Assembly (NCBI RefSeq): GCF_022271435.1
Contig: NZ_JAFIQY010000006.1
Coordinates: 298,038-362,037 of the forward strand
Source: Streptomyces monomycini
GTDB lineage: Bacteria > Actinomycetota > Actinomycetes > Streptomycetales > Streptomycetaceae
DNA: 64,000 bases
Direction of reading: 5' to 3'
Positions 60,011 through 64,000 of the stretch are shown in pieces (the first letter of the stretch is position 1; every line of letters starts with the position of its first letter). A model generated the notes under the pieces. The model was given only the letters and a program-made list of their open reading frames with translations, was not told the DNA's origin and made no database searches. The position numbers and the translations under genes were made by a program.

Positions 60011-60739
60011 ATGACGCCTGAGCCCCGCCCCCAGCCGTACCTCTCCCCTCCGTTCCCGGACCCCACCGCGACCCGCCGCTCCACCCACACCACCCACACG
60101 ACGCACACCCACATCGCCGGCATCCCCCTCCCGGACTCCTCCCTGGCCAAGGAGGCCACCGAGCTGATCCGGAACACCACCGACGCACTGCTCTACCACC
60201 ACTCCCGCCGGGTCTACCTCTTCGGCGCCCGGCACGGCCGCGAGCGAAGCCTCCCCTTCGACGCGGAACTCCTCTACATCGCCGCGCTCTTCCACGGCCT
60301 CGGCCTGACCGACCGGTTCCGCGGCTCCCGGCAGCGCTTCGAACTGGACGGCGCCGACGAGGCCCGCAGCTTCCTCGCCACCCGCGGCGTCCCGCCGGCC
60401 CGCACCCACCTCGCCTGGCAGGCCATCGCCCTGCACACGACTCCACAGATCCCCCACCGCATGGCCCCGGAGATCGCCCTCCTCGCGGCCGGCTACGAAC
60501 TCGACGTCCTAGGCATCGGCCACGCCACCCTCCCGCCGGACACCCGCGACGAGATCCTCACGGCCCACCCCCGCCCCGGCTTCAAGCGCCACATCCTCCG
60601 CGCCTACCACCGGGCCCTCACCCACCGCCCGGAAACCGCCCCAGGCACCCCCCAGGCCGACGTCCTGGCCCACCTGGATCCGGACCACATCCGTCCGGAC
60701 TTCGTACGGACCATCGAGGACTCCGCCTGGCCCGAGTAG
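60011..60739 (+). CDS. HD-domain-like protein with altered HD motif
   Basis: 242 residues from ATG 60011. The first ligand His is in LYHHSRRVYLFGARHG; the expected HD pair reads FHGLGLTDR, so the metal-binding Asp is Gly. Further conserved segments are GADEARSFLATRGVP, WQAIALHTTPQIPHR and the C-terminal FVRTIEDSAWPE, matching actinobacterial cyanamide-hydratase-like HD proteins. If the Asp loss is real, phosphohydrolase activity is doubtful. No ribosome site is visible before the ATG; leaderless translation is possible. Confidence 0.75.
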   Translation: MTPEPRPQPYLSPPFPDPTATRRSTHTTHTTHTHIAGIPLPDSSLAKEATELIRNTTDALLYHHSRRVYLFGARHGRERSLPFDAELLYIAALFHGLGLTDRFRGSRQRFELDGADEARSFLATRGVPPARTHLAWQAIALHTTPQIPHRMAPEIALLAAGYELDVLGIGHATLPPDTRDEILTAHPRPGFKRHILRAYHRALTHRPETAPGTPQADVLAHLDPDHIRPDFVRTIEDSAWPE

Positions 60740-60871
60740 CCCCCGCCCCCCGCCTCCGCGACGTTTTCGCAGGTCAGAGTGGGTGCCGAGATCGGATTTC
60801 GCCTCCCGGCGAGGTTCGTGTAATGTTCTTTCTGCAACGCCGACCGGCAAGAAAAACCGCCGGAAAGCCAA

Positions 60872-60944
60872 GCGCTCGTAGCTTAACGGATAGAGCATCT
60901 GACTACGGATCAGAAGGTTGCAGGTTCGAATCCTGCCGAGCGCA
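60872..60944 (+). tRNA. tRNA-Arg (anticodon ACG)
   Basis: 73 bases, no encoded CCA. Acceptor GCGCTCG/CGAGCGC, discriminator A. Anticodon loop CTACGGA in a TCTGA/TCAGA stem gives ACG; A34 is presumably edited to inosine by TadA to read CGU, CGC and CGA. T-arm GGTTCGAATCC. Confidence 0.96.
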
Positions 60945-60952
60945 CAGCAAGC

Positions 60953-60986
60953 AAAGCCCCCGCCGGGTCATCCGGGCGGGGGCTTT
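60953..60986 (+). terminator. Terminator after tRNA-Arg
   Basis: AAAGCCCCCGCC (60953-60964) and complement (60975-60986), 10-base loop. Confidence 0.9.
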
Positions 60987-61197
60987 GTCGTGCGGTACAG
61001 CAGCGGAATGCAGCAACCGGGTCAGCCGCCGGTACCGCTCACGGTCCGGGGCGAGTGTGTCTTGGCTGTGGTTCGTTGGCCCGCCGGGCCGGGCAGCCTG
61101 CGACGACCTGGACGGGGCGCTGCGCGGTTTGCAGGACGGGTGGCTGGGGGAACGATTTCCCTTCGGGGCGGGTGTGGCGTAGAGTCTGACGAACCGA

Positions 61198-61271
61198 CGC
61201 GGGGTGGAGCAGCTCGGTAGCTCGCTGGGCTCATAACCCAGAGGTCGCAGGTTCAAATCCTGTCCCCGCTA
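61198..61271 (+). tRNA. Initiator tRNA-fMet (anticodon CAT)
   Basis: 74 bases. The anticodon stem has three consecutive G-C pairs (CTGGG/CCCAG) flanking CTCATAA, and position 1-72 is unpaired (C with T), both initiator hallmarks. T-arm GGTTCAAATCC, discriminator A. No encoded CCA. Confidence 0.94.
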
Positions 61272-61276
61272 CTGCG

Positions 61277-61317
61277 AAGACCGGTCCGGCACGGAAACGT
61301 GCCGGACCGGTCTTTTT
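61277..61317 (+). terminator. 17-bp stem terminator with T-tract after tRNA-fMet
   Basis: AAGACCGGTCCGGCACG (61277-61293), GAAA tetraloop, perfect complement to 61314, then further Ts. A textbook intrinsic terminator, also usable by the convergent flavoprotein gene. Confidence 0.96.
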
Positions 61318-61333
61318 TGCGTGCGTGCTCGGA

Positions 61334-62113
61334 TTACGGGGTGTCCGTGTAGTGCAGGGCCGGGCCGGTGGTGTGGGGGGCGAGGTCCGGGCGGAGGGTG
61401 AGGGTTTCCGGGTCGTAGTCGGGGGAGTTCTGGCGGCGGAAGGGGAGGGGCGGGGTCGTGGGCAGGTCCAGGAGGCGGGTGCGCAGGTGGGCCACGGTGT
61501 CCTCGTAGGCGGCGGGGGTCGTGCGGTCCGCCGAGGGGACGAGGAACGGTGGGGCGACGAGCATGCCCGTGTACCAGAAGGTGCCGTGGTGGAGGGGGAA
61601 GAGCAGGTCGTTGAGGTCGCCGTTGACGCCGCGGGGACCGATCGAGGAGGGGCGGGCGCCGGCGGTGACGACGGTCATGGCGCGCTTGCCGGTCAGCGGG
61701 CCGTCGCCGTAGCGGAGTGCCTGCCCGGTGGCGGGGTCGTTGATGCCGTACGCGAAGCCCCTGACGAAGACGCGGTCGAACCAGCCCTTGAGGATCGCGG
61801 GCATTCCGTACCACCAGAGGGGGAACCGGACGACGAGGGTGTCGGCCCAGGTGACCTTCTCCTGTTCGGCGCGGATGTCGGGGCTCATGGTGCCGTTGGT
61901 GTAGGCGTGATGGGCGGCGTTGCTGATGCGGAGGCGTTCCGTGGGGGAGTGGTCGAAGTCGTCGGCGTCGACGACCGGGTTCCACTTCATGGCGTAGAGG
62001 TCGGAGAGCTGGACCTCGTGGCCGTGGTCGCGCAGGGTGCGGATGCCTTCGGTCTTGAGGGAGCCGTTGAGGGAACGTTCCTCGGGGTGGGCTGCCAGCC
62101 ATAGGACCTTCAT
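61334..62113 (-). CDS. NAD(P)H quinone oxidoreductase, flavodoxin-like fold
   Basis: 259 residues. MKVLWLAAHPEERSLNGSL is the phosphate loop for FMN/FAD; RFPLWWYGMPAILKGWFDR is the hallmark of the NQO1/MdaB/KefF group, and GPLTGKRAMTVVTAGARPSS the third flavin segment. It reduces quinones or similar electrophiles with NAD(P)H in the cytoplasm. Divergent from a GlxA-type AraC regulator (125-bp shared promoter region), which probably controls it. Confidence 0.92.
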   Translation of the reverse strand: MKVLWLAAHPEERSLNGSLKTEGIRTLRDHGHEVQLSDLYAMKWNPVVDADDFDHSPTERLRISNAAHHAYTNGTMSPDIRAEQEKVTWADTLVVRFPLWWYGMPAILKGWFDRVFVRGFAYGINDPATGQALRYGDGPLTGKRAMTVVTAGARPSSIGPRGVNGDLNDLLFPLHHGTFWYTGMLVAPPFLVPSADRTTPAAYEDTVAHLRTRLLDLPTTPPLPFRRQNSPDYDPETLTLRPDLAPHTTGPALHYTDTP

Positions 62114-62238
62114 GGGGGCTCCAAGGGGAGGGAGGAGGGGAGGGGGACAGGTGGCTTTTTCGGGGGTGGCTCGATCTTCTGGTGGGGCGTGGGGGCGGGG
62201 CGAGTGGCCGGATGGCCAAGGTGTGTGAGGATCGGGCC

Positions 62239-63285
62239 ATGGGCGTATTCGCGGAGGACGGGCGGCACCGGGTCGCCGTGCTGGTGCGGCACGGGCTGCT
62301 GCCGATGGAGCTGGGGATCGTGCACCGGATCTTCGGGCAGGCCGAGGCGGCCGACGGGCAGCGGTTGTACGAGGTGGTGACCTGTGCGCCGGAGCCGGGG
62401 GAGATCCGTACGGATGTCGATTTCACGGTCAATGTGCGGTACGGGCCCGAGGCCCTCGCGGAGGCGGACACCGTCGTGGTGCCGGCCTCGCAGCAGGATT
62501 ACGGGACGGACGAGGGGTGCCTGAGCGAGGAGATGGCGCGGGCGGTGGCGCGCTTCCGTCCGGGCGCGCGGGTGGCGTCGATCTGCACCGGGTCGTTCGT
62601 GCTGGCGGCGGCCGGGCTGCTGGAGGGGCGGCGGGCGACGACGCACTGGCGGTCGGCGGAGCAGTTCCGGCGGTTGTTTCCGCAGGTGGAGTTGGACGCG
62701 GATGTTCTGTATACGGATGAGGGGGGTGTGCTGACAGCCGCTGGTGTCGCTTCCGGGATCGATCTGTGCCTGCACATGATCAGGTGTGATCACGGGGCGG
62801 CGGTGGCCAACGAGGTGGCCCGCCGTACGGTCGTGCCGCCGCACCGGGAGGGCGGGCAGGCGCAGTTCATCCGGCGTCCCGTCCCCGCACCGCAGTACTC
62901 CTCCACGGCCGCGGCCCGGGCTTGGGCGCTGGAGCACCTGGACCGGCCGGTCACCCTGCGGGAACTGGCTGCGTGTGAGGCGATGAGCGTACGGACCTTC
63001 ACCCGGCGGTTCCGGGAGGAGGTCGGGGTGTCGCCGTTGCAGTGGCTGACGCAGCAACGCGTCGAGCGGGCGCGGCAGTTGCTGGAGGAGACGGAGCTGA
63101 CGGTGGACCGGGTGGCGACGGACGCCGGCTTCGGTACGGCGGCCTCGCTGCGGCAGCATCTCCAGGCTGCGATCGGTGTGTCGCCGAGCGCGTATCGCAG
63201 CACTTACCGGGGGGCCGGTGCGGTGGAGGTTGGGGCGATTGAGTCGGGGGAGGCCGGTGCGGTGGAGGCGGGTGTCGGTAAGTGA
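62239..63285 (+). CDS. GlxA-type AraC-family regulator (DJ-1/PfpI plus AraC)
   Basis: 348 residues from ATG 62239. The N-terminal DJ-1/PfpI-like domain (10-190) keeps the nucleophile-elbow cysteine in VASICTGSFVLAAAGLL. The C-terminal AraC domain (about 225-325) has two helix-turn-helices (VTLRELAACEAMSVRTFTRR and VDRVATDAGFGTAASLRQHL). Such regulators sense aldehydes or nitrogen metabolites. Tail of 20 residues is Glu/Ala/Gly repeats. The stop overlaps the next start (GTGA). Confidence 0.92.
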   Translation: MGVFAEDGRHRVAVLVRHGLLPMELGIVHRIFGQAEAADGQRLYEVVTCAPEPGEIRTDVDFTVNVRYGPEALAEADTVVVPASQQDYGTDEGCLSEEMARAVARFRPGARVASICTGSFVLAAAGLLEGRRATTHWRSAEQFRRLFPQVELDADVLYTDEGGVLTAAGVASGIDLCLHMIRCDHGAAVANEVARRTVVPPHREGGQAQFIRRPVPAPQYSSTAAARAWALEHLDRPVTLRELAACEAMSVRTFTRRFREEVGVSPLQWLTQQRVERARQLLEETELTVDRVATDAGFGTAASLRQHLQAAIGVSPSAYRSTYRGAGAVEVGAIESGEAGAVEAGVGK

Positions 63286-64000
63286 GCGGGACGGCGGGTG
63301 GCTGGTGGTGTACGGGGCCGAGTTGGGACGGGGACGAGCCGGGGCTCGGGTGGTACGCCCCGGAGCGCGGTGTACGGCGGCGTAGTGCCTTGCCTGCCGG
63401 CAAAGCCCTGGCCTTCGCGGTGGTGGGTGAGCGGCGGTGTCTCGGGGTGCGGAGGGGCGCGCGGTGGACGGTCTGCCCGTACGCGGCCGTGATCGACGGC
63501 GGGCGTGCCCGGGACCAGTGCGCGGACTGTGCGCGGCTCGACCGCTCGCGGTCGGTGGCGGCGGACACGATGGCCGACGATCCGCGTACGTACGGCGTCT
63601 ACCTGGCGTACTTCGGGCCCGGCCTGCTGAAGGTGGGGATCACGGCGGCCGAGCGTGGCGCGGCGCGCCTGGTGGAGCAGGGGGCGGTCACGTACGCGTG
63701 GCTGGGGTACGGGCCGCTGATGGCCGCGCGGCGGGCGGAGGCGCTGTTGGGCACCGCCCTGGACGTACGGGACCGGTTCGGCAAGGCGGAGAAGCGGGCG
63801 ACGCGCGCCGCGCTGCCCCCGGTGGCGGAGCGGGCAGCGGCGCTGGCCGAACTGCACGGCGCGGCGCGGGGGCTGGCGGGGTGGCCGGAGGCGTTGGAGC
63901 CGGTCGCGTTCGCGTGGACGGACCATGCGGGGGTGTTCGGGCTGGATCGGCTTCCGGCGGCGGGGGTCGGTGAGGTGGAGGGGTTGGTCGCGGGGGATGA
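63282..64000 (+). CDS. DUF2797 family protein (3' truncated by window end)
   Basis: At least 239 residues from GTG 63282, which overlaps the AraC stop by 4 bp; the frame is open to the window edge. The N-terminal part is Trp/Cys-rich (GWWCTGPSWDGDEPGLGWY), with a later C..C pair (RDQCADCARLDRS) likely binding zinc. It is followed by YGVYLAYFGPGLLKVGIT, the DUF2797 core that resembles a GIY-YIG strand pair. Nucleic-acid-related function is possible. Coupled to the AraC gene by overlap, though the products are unrelated. Confidence 0.78.
   Translation, partial: MSGTAGGWWCTGPSWDGDEPGLGWYAPERGVRRRSALPAGKALAFAVVGERRCLGVRRGARWTVCPYAAVIDGGRARDQCADCARLDRSRSVAADTMADDPRTYGVYLAYFGPGLLKVGITAAERGAARLVEQGAVTYAWLGYGPLMAARRAEALLGTALDVRDRFGKAEKRATRAALPPVAERAAALAELHGAARGLAGWPEALEPVAFAWTDHAGVFGLDRLPAAGVGEVEGLVAGD

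Overview
The window is high-GC DNA (about 70% or more in most genes) with GC-rich third codon positions, frequent GTG starts, dense regulators and many anti-sigma-like ATPases. Together with a subtilisin inhibitor, a Tat-secreted DyP peroxidase and XRE/DUF397 loci, this points to a Streptomyces chromosome. The order HAD hydrolase-serS-pheA-DyP-CopCD-copper chaperone-Sco-YcnI matches, from memory, the S. coelicolor SCO3960s region on the core side of oriC. Most of the window therefore looks like conserved core chromosome with a few accessory insertions.

Layout. 1-12.4 kb: the end of a membrane protein, a VOC protein, GntR regulators beside a CynX-type exporter, a SAV_915-like gene in front of a lysA-type decarboxylase, MerR, LysR, a DHA2 exporter divergent from an Lrp/AsnC regulator, a rhomboid-like protein, and a phage-antirepressor-like DNA-binding protein with a palindromic operator. 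12.6-22.4 kb: housekeeping serS and pheA separated by 780 bp that carries a cluster of DnaA boxes, then an extracytoplasmic copper operon (dtpA, copCD, ecuC, sco) with ycnI just upstream. 22.6-35.2 kb: membrane proteins, two RsbW-type ATPases, TetR with its own palindrome, an Xaa-Pro aminopeptidase, a GAF/PP2C phosphatase, a degenerate Prim-Pol protein, a SEC-C protein and a glycerophosphodiesterase.

35.5-43.4 kb: a membrane-anchored HtrA protease and tRNA-Ser(TGA). Next comes a low-GC three-gene operon (dual-OB protein, two DUF488 proteins) with ATGA overlaps and rare TTA codons, then an intact Prim-Pol gene. Divergent from that is a two-gene operon coding a MaoC-DUF35-MaoC fusion and an Ltp2-like aldolase. 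43.5-53.4 kb: a secreted DUF1906 protein, a SigE-family sigma factor, a MOSC protein, an XRE/DUF397 locus with a divergent ATPase, and an acyl-CoA synthetase. A second accessory cassette follows: 65-aa protein, DUF6879, XRE/DUF5753, a small Cys-containing protein, a GRDP-like protein and a methyltransferase. 53.4-64 kb: a DUF6886 protein, a 1476-residue PAS/kinase-like/receiver protein, a subtilisin inhibitor, tRNA-Ser(GCT), an HD-like protein, tRNA-Arg(ACG), initiator tRNA, a quinone-reductase-like flavoprotein divergent from a GlxA-type AraC regulator, and a truncated DUF2797 gene.

The strongest candidates for undescribed biology are the DuOB-DUF488-DUF488 operon beside tRNA-Ser, the DUF6879/XRE/small-protein/GRDP/methyltransferase cassette with its repeated flanking sequences, the DnaA-box cluster between serS and pheA, and the PAS protein that has lost its kinase residues but keeps a 700-residue linker. 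All positions, inverted repeats and codon observations come from direct reading. Family names come from recognised motifs, not database searches.
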